The notes: a model not told the origin generated them from the sequence alone. Shown: positions 7,957-16,300, counted from the first letter of the stretch. The stretch: DNA of 64,000 bases from Paratractidigestivibacter faecalis (GCF_003416765.1 NZ_QSNG01000001.1:1266742-1330741); one strand, 5' to 3'. Program-made: numbers and translations.

Positions 7957-8811
7957 CTAGTTGCTGGCCAGCGGGGTGAAGCCCACCTCGGAGAAGTCCG
8001 AGGAGGCCTCGTCGCCCCTGAGGAAGTCCAGGAAGGCGCGGGCGCCCTCGGGGTTGGGGGCAGCCTTGGTGGCCGCGGCCGGGTAGACCACGCGGCCGCA
8101 CATGTCCTTGGTGGCGGAGTCGACGACGGTCAGGCCGGCGGAATAGGCGTCGGTCTGGTAGATGACGCCACAGTCGGCGGAGCCGGCGGACACCTGGGAG
8201 GTGACCTCCTTGACGTTGGTGGCGTAGGTGATGACGCCCGCGGAGGCCAGGGACTCCTCGTCGAGGTTGTAGTAGGCAAGGATCTTCTGGGTGTACTGGC
8301 CCACAGGCACGTCGGAGTTGCCCATGACCATCAGGATGTCGCCGGCCTGCAGGCGGCTGGCCAGGTCGTCGAAGCTCTGGATGTTCTTGGGGTTGCCCTC
8401 GGGGACCGCGAGCGTGACCTTGTTCTCGAGGATGTCAAAGCGGGTGTCGTGGTCGATGAGGTCCAGGCCCTCGGTGTTGACGTCGGAGGCGGCCGTGATG
8501 TCCATCTGGTTCATCTGCTTCTGACCGGCGGAGATGAAGACGTCGCAGTCCGCGCCCTCTTGGATCTGGGTCTTGAGGGTGCCAGAGGAGTCATAGTTGA
8601 AGGAGAGCTCGTACTGGTCGTTGGCGGCGGCGAACTGGTCGCCGGCGCGGGTCAGGCTCTCGGTCATGGACGCGGCCGCAAAGACGACGATGGTGCTCTT
8701 CTTGGCGTTGTCCTTGCTGGCGGAGCCGTTGCCGCCGCAGGCCGCAAGGCCCAGGGCAGCCGCGGCAGCGGCGGTACCGCCCATGAACTGCCTTCTGCTC
8801 AGATAGGTCAT
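7957..8811 (-). CDS. modA: Molybdate-binding lipoprotein ModA
   Basis: The 284-residue protein starts with [22 protein letters not shown], a signal peptide with twin arginine and a lipobox cysteine. It continues with FAAASMTESL, the ModA ligand-loop signature, and ENKVTLAVP, GNSDVPVGQYT and YQTDAYSAG, which fit the type II periplasmic-binding fold. It captures molybdate or tungstate outside the cell for ModBC. ATG 8811 is preceded by AAGGAA. It follows xdhC by 81 bp in the same operon. Confidence 0.93.
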   Translation of the reverse strand: MTYLSRRQFMGGTAAAAAALGLAACGGNGSASKDNAKKSTIVVFAAASMTESLTRAGDQFAAANDQYELSFNYDSSGTLKTQIQEGADCDVFISAGQKQMNQMDITAASDVNTEGLDLIDHDTRFDILENKVTLAVPEGNPKNIQSFDDLASRLQAGDILMVMGNSDVPVGQYTQKILAYYNLDEESLASAGVITYATNVKEVTSQVSAGSADCGVIYQTDAYSAGLTVVDSATKDMCGRVVYPAAATKAAPNPEGARAFLDFLRGDEASSDFSEVGFTPLASN

Positions 8812-8892
8812 AGTGGTTCCTTTCTCTCCGCCCTGTCTCGGCCTACAACCTGGATCGTTGGCGCTTGTGAGCGTCTGCCCGGCGAGAAGTGC

Positions 8893-9915
8893 CTAGCGTC
8901 GCAGCTCCGCGCGGCAGCGGATGAGCTGCGCGGCGATGCTCACGGCAATCTCGGCCGGGGTGACGGCAAGGATGTCCTCGCCGATGGGGAGGTGCACGCT
9001 GGCGGCGAGGTCCGCCGGGACGCCCGCGGCCTCAAGGGCCTCGCGGACGAAGCCCGCCTTGCGGCGGCTACCGATGCAGCCCACGTAGGCCGGGCGGTGC
9101 GGCAGGACGTGCTCCAGCACGGCGGCGTCGCCCAGGTGACCGTGGGTGAGCACGACCACGTAGTCGCGGCTCGTGACGCGCACCAGGGAGTCAAGGTCCT
9201 CAAACGCGCCGCAGGTCACGGCCTCCGCCTGGGGGAAGAGCGCCGGGTCGCAGATGCCCGGGCGGTCGTCCATGACGTCCACGCGGAAGCCCACGGACGC
9301 AAGGACGGGCACCAGTGCCTGGCCCACGTGGCCGCCGCCGAAGACGTGGCAGATGGGCTCGGGGCCCACGGGCTCGACGTAGCGGCGGGCGGTCTCGTCC
9401 CAGGTGGGGACGTCGCAGGCGCGGCTCGGCGCGTCAGACTCGGCACGGAGACAGACGGAGGGAGACTGGGAGTCGCTCCAGTCCTCCTCCAGCCAGCCCA
9501 CGCCGCCGGAGGCCAGAAGCTCCGCCAGCTTGCAAACGAGCGGCAGCTCGGAGGGCATGACCAGGCGCACGGCCAGGAGGGCATCCCCGCCGCAGGCCAT
9601 GGCGTTCTTCTTGTGGGTCATCCACTCCAGCGAGGCCGCGGGGACCACGGCGGACGCGGGCTTCTCGCCTGCGGAGGCCGCCGCGGCAAGAAGCTCCGTG
9701 CTACGGCGCTGGGCGATGAGCTCGATGTTGCCGCCGCCCACGGTGCCCACCCAGGTACCGTCGGCCAGGCCGAGCATGCGGGCGCCCTCGTGGCGTGGCA
9801 TGGAGCCCCTGGTGGCAAGCAGGCTCGCCAGCGCGGCGGGGCGACCGGCCTCGAGCTCGGCCGTCAGCGCCTGGAGGAGCCGCTGGTCGCTGATGGTTCC
9901 GGCAACGTCGTTCAT
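8893..9915 (-). CDS. XdhC/CoxI-family molybdenum hydroxylase maturation protein
   Basis: The 340-residue protein has the XdhC_CoxI N-terminal domain (LLATRGSMPRHEGARML, GTVGGGNIEL) and a C-terminal Rossmann domain (HVFGGGHVGQALVPVL, DDRPGICDP, VVLTHGHLGD, IGSRRKAGF). XdhC proteins hold molybdenum cofactor, help its sulfuration and pass it to xanthine-dehydrogenase-type enzymes. The ATG at 9915 overlaps the yqeB stop by 4 bp (ATGA). The hydroxylase it serves is not in this window. No unusual changes were seen. Confidence 0.88.
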   Translation of the reverse strand: MNDVAGTISDQRLLQALTAELEAGRPAALASLLATRGSMPRHEGARMLGLADGTWVGTVGGGNIELIAQRRSTELLAAAASAGEKPASAVVPAASLEWMTHKKNAMACGGDALLAVRLVMPSELPLVCKLAELLASGGVGWLEEDWSDSQSPSVCLRAESDAPSRACDVPTWDETARRYVEPVGPEPICHVFGGGHVGQALVPVLASVGFRVDVMDDRPGICDPALFPQAEAVTCGAFEDLDSLVRVTSRDYVVVLTHGHLGDAAVLEHVLPHRPAYVGCIGSRRKAGFVREALEAAGVPADLAASVHLPIGEDILAVTPAEIAVSIAAQLIRCRAELRR

Positions 9916-10775
9916 GCGTAGCCTCCCACGATGCTGACGTCGGCCGCCTCTATGACGGCGTCGATGGCGGGCGCGGCGTCGTGCGTGCCCAGGAAGGCGG
10001 TGAGGTTGAGAATTGCCTCCAGGACGCCTCCGCCCACGGCCAGGGCCTTGTCGGAGGCCATGGTGATGTACTCCGGGTGGCAGCGCGGGTCCACGTCTCC
10101 GGACTTCATGCCGCGCGTGACGGACACGCCCTCCTGGAGCAGGCCGCGGACCACGCCGTCGATGGTTGCCACCATGGGCTGGCCCGCAACGGTGCCGCAG
10201 ACGGTGCCGGCCTTGACCTCGTCGCCGATCTCCACGCACGGGGTGAAGGTGCCGTCTGCCGGGGCGCGCAGGACGCGCTCGCCGGCGTAGCCGCCGATGA
10301 GGCCGGGAATGGCCGTGTTGGGCAGGGGCGAGCCGGTGTAGTAGACGCGGCCCAGGTAGTGGCCACGCATGGTCTCCACCGCGGCGTCCACGTCCACCTG
10401 GGCGGTGAAGCCCGGGCCCACGCCGATGACCACGGGGGCCATGCCGCGCGTGGTACCGAGGTTGCGCTTGGCCAGAATGGCGTCGACGACAACGTCAGGG
10501 TGCAGGTCGGAGACGCAGGAGGCCTCCGGGTCCGCCATGACGGCCACGCACGCGGACTGGGCGGCCAGGCGCGCGACCTCGGCGTCCTTGCACAGGACGC
10601 CGCGAACGCCCTCGATGGTGGTCTCGCCCAGGCGGATGGCCTCCGAGAAGCAGACGGTGCGCCTGATGGACGTGGGCTGCGCCAGGTCGCACATCACGAT
10701 CTGCATGCCGGCGCGGTAGAGCCTGAGTGCGATGCCGGTGGCAATGTCGCCGGCGCCGCGGATGACGACGAGCAT
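9912..10775 (-). CDS. yqeB: YqeB (EF2563-family) selenium-dependent molybdenum hydroxylase system protein
   Basis: The 287-residue protein begins VIRGAGDIATGIALRLYRAG, a nucleotide-binding Rossmann start. Its middle (GVGPGFTAQVDVDAAVETMRGH) and end (GMKSGDVDPR, EAILN) are characteristic of the YqeB/EF2563 family. This family is a comparative-genomics marker of molybdenum hydroxylases that also need labile selenium. It is the first gene of the minus-strand operon and faces yqeC, the other marker, across a 177-bp divergent promoter region. Its biochemical role is not settled. The pair implies that this organism makes a selenium-modified molybdenum hydroxylase. Confidence 0.9.
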   Translation of the reverse strand: MLVVIRGAGDIATGIALRLYRAGMQIVMCDLAQPTSIRRTVCFSEAIRLGETTIEGVRGVLCKDAEVARLAAQSACVAVMADPEASCVSDLHPDVVVDAILAKRNLGTTRGMAPVVIGVGPGFTAQVDVDAAVETMRGHYLGRVYYTGSPLPNTAIPGLIGGYAGERVLRAPADGTFTPCVEIGDEVKAGTVCGTVAGQPMVATIDGVVRGLLQEGVSVTRGMKSGDVDPRCHPEYITMASDKALAVGGGVLEAILNLTAFLGTHDAAPAIDAVIEAADVSIVGGYA

Positions 10776-10952
10776 TTCTTCCTCCCCTCGCCCGCAGGAG
10801 CCTCCGTTGCGCGGGCGTATTATCTTTCTGTAACTACGATAGCATATGCCCGTAGCTGCGTTATTTCTATATCACAGCAACGGTTACCTGCTATTTTACG
10901 GTATTTGAGACCAGAAACGCGTACCGTTTCTTACTTTTTGTTAGGTTTGCGA
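10776..10952. promoter_or_regulatory. Divergent yqeB/yqeC promoter region with a ModE-like site
   Basis: This AT-richer 177-bp region lies between the two divergent genes. At 10859-10882 there is a 24-bp imperfect dyad, CGTTAT...AACG, with the spacing of an E. coli ModE operator but a weak right half. ATTATC at 10819-10824 gives a GATAAT -10-like box for the yqeB operon. Both assignments are inferences; no ModE gene is in the window. Confidence 0.4.
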
Positions 10953-11642
10953 ATGAATTTGCATGAAGCACTGGAGATTCGGCCCGGCGTGACGTCCGTC
11001 ATCGGCAGCGGGGGCAAGTCCACGCTGCTCGCGAGACTTGCGGCGGAGCTTGCCGAGGGCGGGGCCACCGTGGCGCTGGCCACCACGACGCACTTCATGC
11101 CCTTCCCAGGCGTGGCCTGCGTGGCGGGCGGCTCCGCGGAGGAGGTCCGCCTGGCGCTGGCGGCGTCTGGTGTGGCCTGCGTGGCCGCTCCGGCAGGCGG
11201 GGCCGCCGGGGCGGCCGGCAAGCTCGGACCGGCGGCACTTGCCCCCGCCGAGCTGGCGCGCCTTGCGGACTACGTGCTGGTGGAGGCCGACGGCAGCAAG
11301 CGGCTGCCCCTCAAGGCGCACGCCGCCTGGGAGCCCGTGGTGCCCGAGGGGTCCACGCAATCGGTGCTAGTGGTGGGCGCAAGCGGCTTTGGCCGGCCGG
11401 TGCACGAGGCCGTCCACCGGCCGGAGCGGTTCTGCGAGCTCGCGGGCTGCTCGCCGGAAGACGACGCCACGCCCGAGGCCGTGGCGGCCGTCATCCGCGC
11501 GGAGGGCCTGGCCAGCCGCGTGGTGGTCAACCAGTGCGAGGGGGAAGGCGCCCTGGCGTGCGCGCGGCGGCTGGAGGCCCTTCTCGACGTGCCCGTGGCC
11601 GCCGGGAGCCTGCGCGAGGGGCACCTGGAGCGGCTGGGCTAG
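10953..11642 (+). CDS. yqeC: YqeC, selenium cofactor biosynthesis/selenium-dependent hydroxylase system protein
   Basis: The 229-residue protein has a P-loop-like start (VIGSGGKSTLLARLAAELA), ATTTHFMP, a VLVEADGSKRLPLKAHAAWEPVVP block and VVNQCEG, which together identify the YqeC family. It is probably a nucleotide-binding protein for the labile selenium cofactor; the reaction is unknown. ATG at 10953 was chosen because the long upstream open frame crosses the promoter region antisense to yqeB. It is divergent from the molybdenum operon, consistent with shared control. Confidence 0.87.
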   Translation: MNLHEALEIRPGVTSVIGSGGKSTLLARLAAELAEGGATVALATTTHFMPFPGVACVAGGSAEEVRLALAASGVACVAAPAGGAAGAAGKLGPAALAPAELARLADYVLVEADGSKRLPLKAHAAWEPVVPEGSTQSVLVVGASGFGRPVHEAVHRPERFCELAGCSPEDDATPEAVAAVIRAEGLASRVVVNQCEGEGALACARRLEALLDVPVAAGSLREGHLERLG

Positions 11643-11680
11643 GAGCAGGGCCCGTCTTTGCCGTCAGGTGCGAGCGGCGT

Positions 11681-12190
11681 CTACGCCACTGGACGGCCGT
11701 TTGGGTCTGGGGCATCGTCACCATCCGGCACCAGGAGCCGGTCCAGCTCGACGGCGTTGCCGTCGCCGTAGTCCAGAGAGAGCGAGCCCACGGAGGCCAC
11801 GTCGACGCCCGCGGGAGGCGTGAGGCGCCACTCGGTCCACGTCAGGTCCAGGGTGGTGACGCCGACGGACTCCAGCACCACCGTCAGGCGCGCGCCGTCC
11901 GTCTCGCTCGTCACGCTCTTGACCTGCGTCCCGGGGATGGAGCCGCCACCCAGGTGCAGCTGGACGAAGTCGCCGTTGGGCGCCCAGCCGTCCCCCGTCG
12001 CGGCCACCACGGAGCCGCCGGAGACCTCCATGCACAGAAGGGGCAGGTCGTCGTCCCGCTCAAAACCCCACTTGGCGGCCGGCTCCGCCTTGGCGCCACT
12101 CCCAGCAGAGCAGCCTGCAAGAGCGGCCGCCGCCATGGCCGCCCCCGCCAAAAAATCCCGTCGAGAAACGCACTTCTTGTCCGCGGCCAT
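11681..12190 (-). CDS. Predicted Tat-type lipoprotein of unknown function
   Basis: The 169-residue protein starts with SRRDFLAGAAMAAAALAGCS: twin arginine, a hydrophobic stretch and a lipobox cysteine, so it should be anchored outside the membrane. The rest is a beta-rich domain without a family I recognise (WAPNGDFVQLHLGG, LDLTWTEWRLTPPAG). It is convergent with yqeC (38 bp gap). Its location suggests but does not prove a link to the molybdenum enzyme locus. ATG 12190 is the only sensible start because it begins the signal peptide. Confidence 0.7.
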   Translation of the reverse strand: MAADKKCVSRRDFLAGAAMAAAALAGCSAGSGAKAEPAAKWGFERDDDLPLLCMEVSGGSVVAATGDGWAPNGDFVQLHLGGGSIPGTQVKSVTSETDGARLTVVLESVGVTTLDLTWTEWRLTPPAGVDVASVGSLSLDYGDGNAVELDRLLVPDGDDAPDPNGRPVA

Positions 12191-12274
12191 GATGCCTCCC
12201 GTCCTTCCGCGTCATACTTGGCAAGAGCGTACCCCACGAGGGGGCTCGCCAAGCGCCGTGCCAGGGGAGGTTCG

Positions 12275-12850
12275 ATGAGCGCGAGAGAAGGCATCGCCAG
12301 AGGCACGGGAGGCCGGCGGCCGCACCGCGTGGGGCTCGTCTGCCTGGACGCCGGCGAGAAGGGCGCGGCGCGCCTGCTGCTGGACGACCTCGCCGCTGCC
12401 ACGGATGCCTACGAGCGCCGCGCCGGCATGGGTGACGACGCGATTGAGCTCCTCGAGCTGGCAGGCGGCAGCGCCGCGGGCGTCGACGCGCTGGTGGTAG
12501 CGCTCAGCCGGGACGCCCCGCTTTGCGACCTGCCGCAGGACGCCCGGCCGGGGACGCCGGTCTACGCCCTCCTGACCTGCGACTCAGACGCCACCGGCCT
12601 TGAGGCCTGGTGCCGCCAGAACGGCCTTGCCTGGTCGGGCGCCCTGGTGGTCGAAAGAGCCAGGACGCTCCCGGCAACGTGGTCTTCTCCCCGCCTGGGC
12701 TGGCTGAGGCGACCGGTCTCCGAGGGCGTCGACGCCCTCGTGCTGGCGCTGCGCACCGGCAGCGACGCCGGCGTCATCCGCGTGCGCCAGAGCCTGGCCA
12801 GACGCGCATGGTCCGCGCTTCTGGCCAGGCTCTTCTCGGCGCGAGGTTAG
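12275..12850 (+). CDS. Protein of unknown function, possibly related to flavodoxin-fold oxidoreductases
   Basis: The 191-residue soluble protein starts at ATG 12275 with GGGGAGG seven bases upstream. The part VYALLTCDSDATGLEAWCRQNGLAWSGALVV followed by PRLGWLRRPVSEGVDALVLAL resembles the C-terminal half of NAD(P)H-dependent FMN-reductase-like proteins. The phosphate-binding loop expected at the N-terminus is not obvious. It is divergent from the lipoprotein gene and convergent with the small membrane protein gene. I do not assign a function. Confidence 0.6.
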   Translation: MSAREGIARGTGGRRPHRVGLVCLDAGEKGAARLLLDDLAAATDAYERRAGMGDDAIELLELAGGSAAGVDALVVALSRDAPLCDLPQDARPGTPVYALLTCDSDATGLEAWCRQNGLAWSGALVVERARTLPATWSSPRLGWLRRPVSEGVDALVLALRTGSDAGVIRVRQSLARRAWSALLARLFSARG

Positions 12851-12861
12851 CCCTGCCGCGC

Positions 12862-13137
12862 CTACTTTGAGTTGTCGGGGATGGCGCAGGCGATGAGGCC
12901 CAGCACCACGGGAGACGCGAAGAAGCCGATGAGGTAGAAGACCCAGCGCTTCTCCATGGCGTAGCCCTTCATCTCCATGATGTCCACCAGATAGCGGATG
13001 GCCAGCACGTAGGCCAGGATTCCCGCGACGGCAAAGGCCGCGACAAGAAGCCCCGCGATGCCGCCGCCCACGGCGGACCCGAGCGAGCCCAGAAGGCCGA
13101 GGATGCTCGTGCTGGACATGATGCTGACCGCGCTCAT
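12862..13137 (-). CDS. Small membrane protein, two transmembrane segments
   Basis: The 91-residue protein has a Gly-rich first membrane segment (AVGGGIAGLLVAAFAVAGILAYVLA, starting near residue 22) and a second near residue 65 (RWVFYLIGFFASPVVLGLIACA). No family was recognised. It lies downstream of flavodoxin on the same strand (97 bp gap) and could share its transcript. ATG 13137 is the only start before the first membrane segment with good coding character. Confidence 0.6.
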   Translation of the reverse strand: MSAVSIMSSTSILGLLGSLGSAVGGGIAGLLVAAFAVAGILAYVLAIRYLVDIMEMKGYAMEKRWVFYLIGFFASPVVLGLIACAIPDNSK

Positions 13138-13234
13138 GGTGCCTCCCTCTGACGTGCTGACGTTGTTGGGAGCCTACCCGGCGCGGCCGCGCACTACACC
13201 GACGCCCGTTGCCTAGCGAGAAGAGACCTCCCCC

Positions 13235-13663
13235 CTACGCCTCCGCCAGGGCGCGGCCGAGCGCCTGGCAGGCCTCGACGGCCTCATCGTCGGGCGCCTC
13301 GTTGGCGATGAGCGCGTCCACCACGGTGAGGCCGGCCGCCTCGGCGTCCTCCTTCCAGGCGTCCATCCACTCGCCGCCGCCCCAGCCGTAGCTGCCAAAG
13401 AGCGCGACGGGCCTTCCGGTCAGGACGGGCTTGCAGGCCTCCCAGACCGGCTCGAACTCGTCGGACTCCAGCTCCTCGGCGCCCATGGCCGGGCAGCCAA
13501 AGGCCAGCGCGTCAAAGCCGGCCACCTCGTCGGCCGAGAAGTCCGCGACGCCGATGGCGCGTGCCTCGGCGCCGGCTGCGGCCGCACCCTCCGCGACGGC
13601 GTTTGCCATGGCCTCGGTGTTGCCGGTGCCGGTCCAGTAGACCACTGCGACGTTCTTGCTCAT
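13235..13663 (-). CDS. Flavodoxin
   Basis: The 142-residue protein is a complete short-chain flavodoxin. VVYWTGTGNTEAMANAV is the FMN phosphate loop, GCPAMGAEEL the 50s loop and LFGSYGWGGGEWMDAW the 90s loop with the flavin-stacking aromatics. It carries single electrons and commonly replaces ferredoxin when iron is scarce. AGGAGG precedes ATG 13663. It follows the DUF3793 gene by 44 bp, and that gene starts beside a metal-box-like palindrome, so iron-limited co-expression is likely. Confidence 0.93.
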   Translation of the reverse strand: MSKNVAVVYWTGTGNTEAMANAVAEGAAAAGAEARAIGVADFSADEVAGFDALAFGCPAMGAEELESDEFEPVWEACKPVLTGRPVALFGSYGWGGGEWMDAWKEDAEAAGLTVVDALIANEAPDDEAVEACQALGRALAEA

Positions 13664-13707
13664 TTGATTCCTCCTAGTTCGATGTTTTCCATCCTTGGAA
13701 GGCGAGG

Positions 13708-14376
13708 CTAGGCCGCGCCCATCTCAAGCAGCTCCCTCACGCTCGTGCCCTGGGCGTAGCTCAGGCGGCACTCGCGCTCGCGGCGGGCGAGCTCGTCAAA
13801 GCGGCGGCGAGCGTTCTCCACGTTGCCGTAGCAGCGCCAGCGGCCGACGACCTTGGCCCCGCGCCCGCCGTCTGCCATGAATCCGCGCACGTCGTCGACG
13901 GGGTAGCCCAGCACCAGGCCCAACTCGTGGGGAAAGCTGGCCCGCCCGGCGTAGTAGGCGCGCAGGCGGCCGACGAGCTCGGCCATGAGCGCAGAGGCGT
14001 CCTCGGAGGGCAGCCCGACGGACTCCAGGAACACGCGATTCTGCGCGTCGGCAACGATCTTCTCCACCTGCGAGGGGCGCCAGGCAAGCAGCATGAGCCC
14101 GTCGGCATGGCGAGAAAGGCCCGCCAGACAGAGGCCGTAGCGGCGCGTGGAGGCGGCGTAGGTAGCAAGCAGCCGGGCGGAGAGGGCGCGCTTCTGACGG
14201 TGGTCCCCGCCCCTCCACGCGCGCGGCGTGAAGCCAAAGACGGCCGCTGGCTTGTGGCCCGAGATGACCAGCCCAGCCTGGCAGACGAGCGTCCGCACGA
14301 ACTCGGACTCCAGGCACTCCTCGATGGTCCGTGCCTCGCGCGGGTCTCCCATGCAGACGTCAAGCCCGTGTCCCAT
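13708..14376 (-). CDS. DUF3793-family protein
   Basis: The 222-residue soluble protein contains the family features GHKPAAVFGFTPRA in the first third and FPHELGLVLGYPVDDVRGF, then KVVGRWRCYGNVENA near the end. DUF3793 genes are often found next to flavodoxin, as here. The function is not known, but the context suggests adaptation to iron limitation. I chose ATG 14376 because GAGGAGG lies just upstream. The frame stays open further upstream, but that part overlaps the palindromic operator-like site at 14395-14410. Confidence 0.8.
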   Translation of the reverse strand: MGHGLDVCMGDPREARTIEECLESEFVRTLVCQAGLVISGHKPAAVFGFTPRAWRGGDHRQKRALSARLLATYAASTRRYGLCLAGLSRHADGLMLLAWRPSQVEKIVADAQNRVFLESVGLPSEDASALMAELVGRLRAYYAGRASFPHELGLVLGYPVDDVRGFMADGGRGAKVVGRWRCYGNVENARRRFDELARRERECRLSYAQGTSVRELLEMGAA

Positions 14377-14394
14377 GCCCCGTGGCCTCCTCTT

Positions 14395-14410
14395 GTTAGC
14401 CTTGGTTAAC
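14395..14410. promoter_or_regulatory. Metal-regulator-like box upstream of DUF3793-flavodoxin
   Basis: GTTAGCCTTGGTTAAC is an imperfect palindrome (GTTARCC-WW-GGYTAAC). It is 19 bp upstream of the start codon, with a second GGCTAAC half at 14437. Near-copies lie upstream of mntH, feoA, feoB and the FeoB-associated gene. A DtxR/MntR-family iron or manganese repressor is the likely ligand (inference; no such gene is in the window). Confidence 0.55.
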
Positions 14411-14490
14411 TCGTTGCGGTTGCTAAAGTACACCATGGCTAACTTATGTGCAAGGGGTGCCGGGCCGCCGAAGGGGCGTCGCTTGGGGAT

Positions 14491-14575
14491 TAGCGTACAT
14501 TTTGACGATGCGCCCATCTCGCCAACTGGGCAAACTCGGCGAGAAGGGCGTCCTGATTGTCAAAATGTACGCTAA
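14491..14575. repeat. TAGCGTACA-ended palindromic element, copy 1
   Basis: The 85-bp element has perfect 16-bp inverted ends (TAGCGTACATTTTGAC). Its inner arms carry CATCTCGCC and GGCGAGAAG around a loop AACTGGGCAAACTC. It lies between two divergent genes, so it is not simply their terminator. It is one of five related copies. Confidence 0.88.
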
Positions 14576-14633
14576 GGCGCGGCCCTCGCGGCCCCCGCGG
14601 CCCCGCGGCCCGCGCACCCCCACTCCCCCACGC

Positions 14634-14840
14634 AAAAAAGGCGCCGCCAGTCCTGGGAGGCTGGCGGCGCCGAGGCTTGCCACGTCGCAGTCCGGGGAGA
14701 GGGTCCGTCCCGCGCGAGGCGAAGTTAACATCATGATGCCCGGCGAGCTGGAGCCCACTTGAGGGGGTATGGGTTCCACCGGCGAGGCCCTTGACCTGAG
14801 GGGGTTGTCTCGGGCGCATCGTGTGCTGTTAGTAGAATAA
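14634..14840 (-). ncRNA. Candidate unannotated small RNA ending in a strong intrinsic terminator
   Basis: On the minus strand, a stem of 11 bp (GGCGCCGCCAG with CTGGCGGCGCC, 14640-14671) is followed by six Ts (14634-14639), a textbook terminator. No protein gene on the minus strand feeds it, because the region up to 14910 holds only the mntH leader on the other strand. A TATTCT -10-like box lies at 14834-14839. The intervening 160 nt is GC-rich and able to fold. It does not match the SRP RNA, tmRNA or RNase P signatures I know. The metal-box-like site at 14864-14879 lies just upstream of this putative transcript. Confidence 0.35.
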
Positions 14841-14863
14841 GTTCACCTGAGCTAACTTCTGTG

Positions 14864-14879
14864 GTAAACCTTGGCTAAC
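14864..14879. promoter_or_regulatory. Metal-regulator-like box in the mntH promoter
   Basis: GTAAACCTTGGCTAAC matches the GTTARCC-WW-GGYTAAC pattern at 15 of 16 positions. It sits immediately before a CATAAT -10-like box (14881-14886), where a repressor would block transcription of the transporter gene. A further half site, GCTAAC, is at 14851. Confidence 0.55.
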
Positions 14880-14910
14880 ACATAATGTCCACATTCAGCT
14901 AGGAATTACC

Positions 14911-16209
14911 ATGCGCACCAACAAAAGCACCGCGAGAAGGACCCCTCCCCACCTGGCAAAGCGCCTCATCGAGCGTTTTGGCGCAAAGCGAACCGGAGGC
15001 CACGGCGGCCTCGAGATCCTGCGTCACATCGGCCCCGGCCTGCTGGTTACCGTCGGCTTCATAGACCCGGGCAACTGGGCATCCAACATGGCCGCCGGCT
15101 CGCAGTTTGGCTACGCCCTGCTCTGGGTGGTCACCCTCTCCACCATCATGCTCATCGTCCTGCAGCACAACGCCGCTCACCTGGGCATCGTCACCGGAAC
15201 TTGCCTCGCGGAGGCCACGCGCGAGCACCTGCCGAGGCCGGCGGCCCTGCTCGTGCTGGGCAGCGCCTACCTAGCGACCGTCGCCACCGCCATGGCCGAG
15301 GTCCTGGGGGCGGCCATCGCGCTGCAGATGCTCCTTGGCCTGCCGCTGCGCGCGGGATGTGTCATTGTGGCCGCGGCGTCCCTGCTCATGCTGGCCACCA
15401 GCTCCTACAGGCGCATCGAGCGCTGGATCATAGCCTTCGTCTCGGTGGTGGGTCTCTCCTTCCTGGCGGAGCTCGCACTGGTGGACGTGAGCTGGCCCGC
15501 GGCGGCCACGGGCTGGGTCACGCCATCCCTGCCCGCAGGGTCGGTCGCCATCGTGACGAGCGTGCTCGGCGCCGTGGTAATGCCGCACAACCTGTTCCTG
15601 CACTCCGAGGTGGTGCAGTCCGTCCACTACGACCAGCAGGGAGACGACGTCATCGAGGAGCGCCTGCGCTTCGAGCTCTTTGACACGCTCTTCTCCATGG
15701 GCGTCGGCTGGGCCATCAACTCCGCAATGGTCATCCTGGCGGCGACCACCTTCTGGACGCGCGGCATTGCCGTAGACGACCTCGCCCTGGCGGCCTCCAC
15801 GCTCGAGCCCATCCTGGGCCCGGCTGCGCGCACGATCTTTGCCGTGGCGCTGCTGTTTGCCGGTCTCTCATCCAGCGTCACCGCGGGCATGGCGGCGGGC
15901 ACCATCAGCGCTGGCATGTTCGGCGAGGAGTACGACATCCACGACAGGCACTCGTCCGTCGGTGTGGCCGTGGCCTTCGTGGGCGCCGTGGCGGCGTGCC
16001 TTGCGGTGGAGGACGCCTTCAGCGGCCTGGTCTGGAGCCAGGCGCTCCTCTCGCTGCAGCTGCCCGTCACGGTCTTCGTCCAGATCTGGCTCACCAGCTC
16101 CCCCGCCGTCATGGGCCGCCATGCAAACTCCCGCCCGCTCAAGGCGGTCCTCGTGGCCATCGGCCTGACCGTCACCGTGCTTGACCTCGCGCTTCTCCTC
16201 GGCGCCTAG
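14911..16209 (+). CDS. mntH: NRAMP-family divalent metal transporter (MntH-like)
   Basis: The 432-residue membrane protein has about eleven transmembrane segments. The two NRAMP metal-binding motifs are present: DPGN in the first helix (VGFIDPGNWASN, near residue 52) and MPHN in the sixth (AVVMPHNLFLHS, near residue 225). It imports Mn2+ (and often Fe2+) with protons. The start ATG is preceded by AGCTAGGA. It has its own promoter with a metal-box-like palindrome and is followed by a strong hairpin, so it is monocistronic. Mn rather than Fe preference is the family default, not shown here. Confidence 0.93.
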   Translation: MRTNKSTARRTPPHLAKRLIERFGAKRTGGHGGLEILRHIGPGLLVTVGFIDPGNWASNMAAGSQFGYALLWVVTLSTIMLIVLQHNAAHLGIVTGTCLAEATREHLPRPAALLVLGSAYLATVATAMAEVLGAAIALQMLLGLPLRAGCVIVAAASLLMLATSSYRRIERWIIAFVSVVGLSFLAELALVDVSWPAAATGWVTPSLPAGSVAIVTSVLGAVVMPHNLFLHSEVVQSVHYDQQGDDVIEERLRFELFDTLFSMGVGWAINSAMVILAATTFWTRGIAVDDLALAASTLEPILGPAARTIFAVALLFAGLSSSVTAGMAAGTISAGMFGEEYDIHDRHSSVGVAVAFVGAVAACLAVEDAFSGLVWSQALLSLQLPVTVFVQIWLTSSPAVMGRHANSRPLKAVLVAIGLTVTVLDLALLLGA

Positions 16210-16216
16210 AGCCCAA

Positions 16217-16278
16217 TGACGCACTTCTCGCCAGGTCCCGCCGCACGTGCGGCAAGGGGCCTGGCGAGAAGTGCGTCA
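16217..16278. terminator. Long hairpin after mntH built from an inverted GGCGAGAAG pair
   Basis: Perfect 19-bp arms (TGACGCACTTCTCGCCAGG at 16217-16235 with 16260-16278) enclose an inner GCCGCACGTGCGGC palindrome. It starts 7 bp after the mntH stop. There is only a weak T-tract, so it may act as a terminator or RNA-stabilising structure. Confidence 0.65.
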
Positions 16279-16300
16279 ATCTTGAAATGCTTTGCGGAAT

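Noticed and set aside
7840-9921. 693-codon plus-strand frame opposite modA and xdhC
   Set aside because: Composition is Gly/Val/Ala/Asp-rich shadow sequence and spans the unrelated intergenic repeat.
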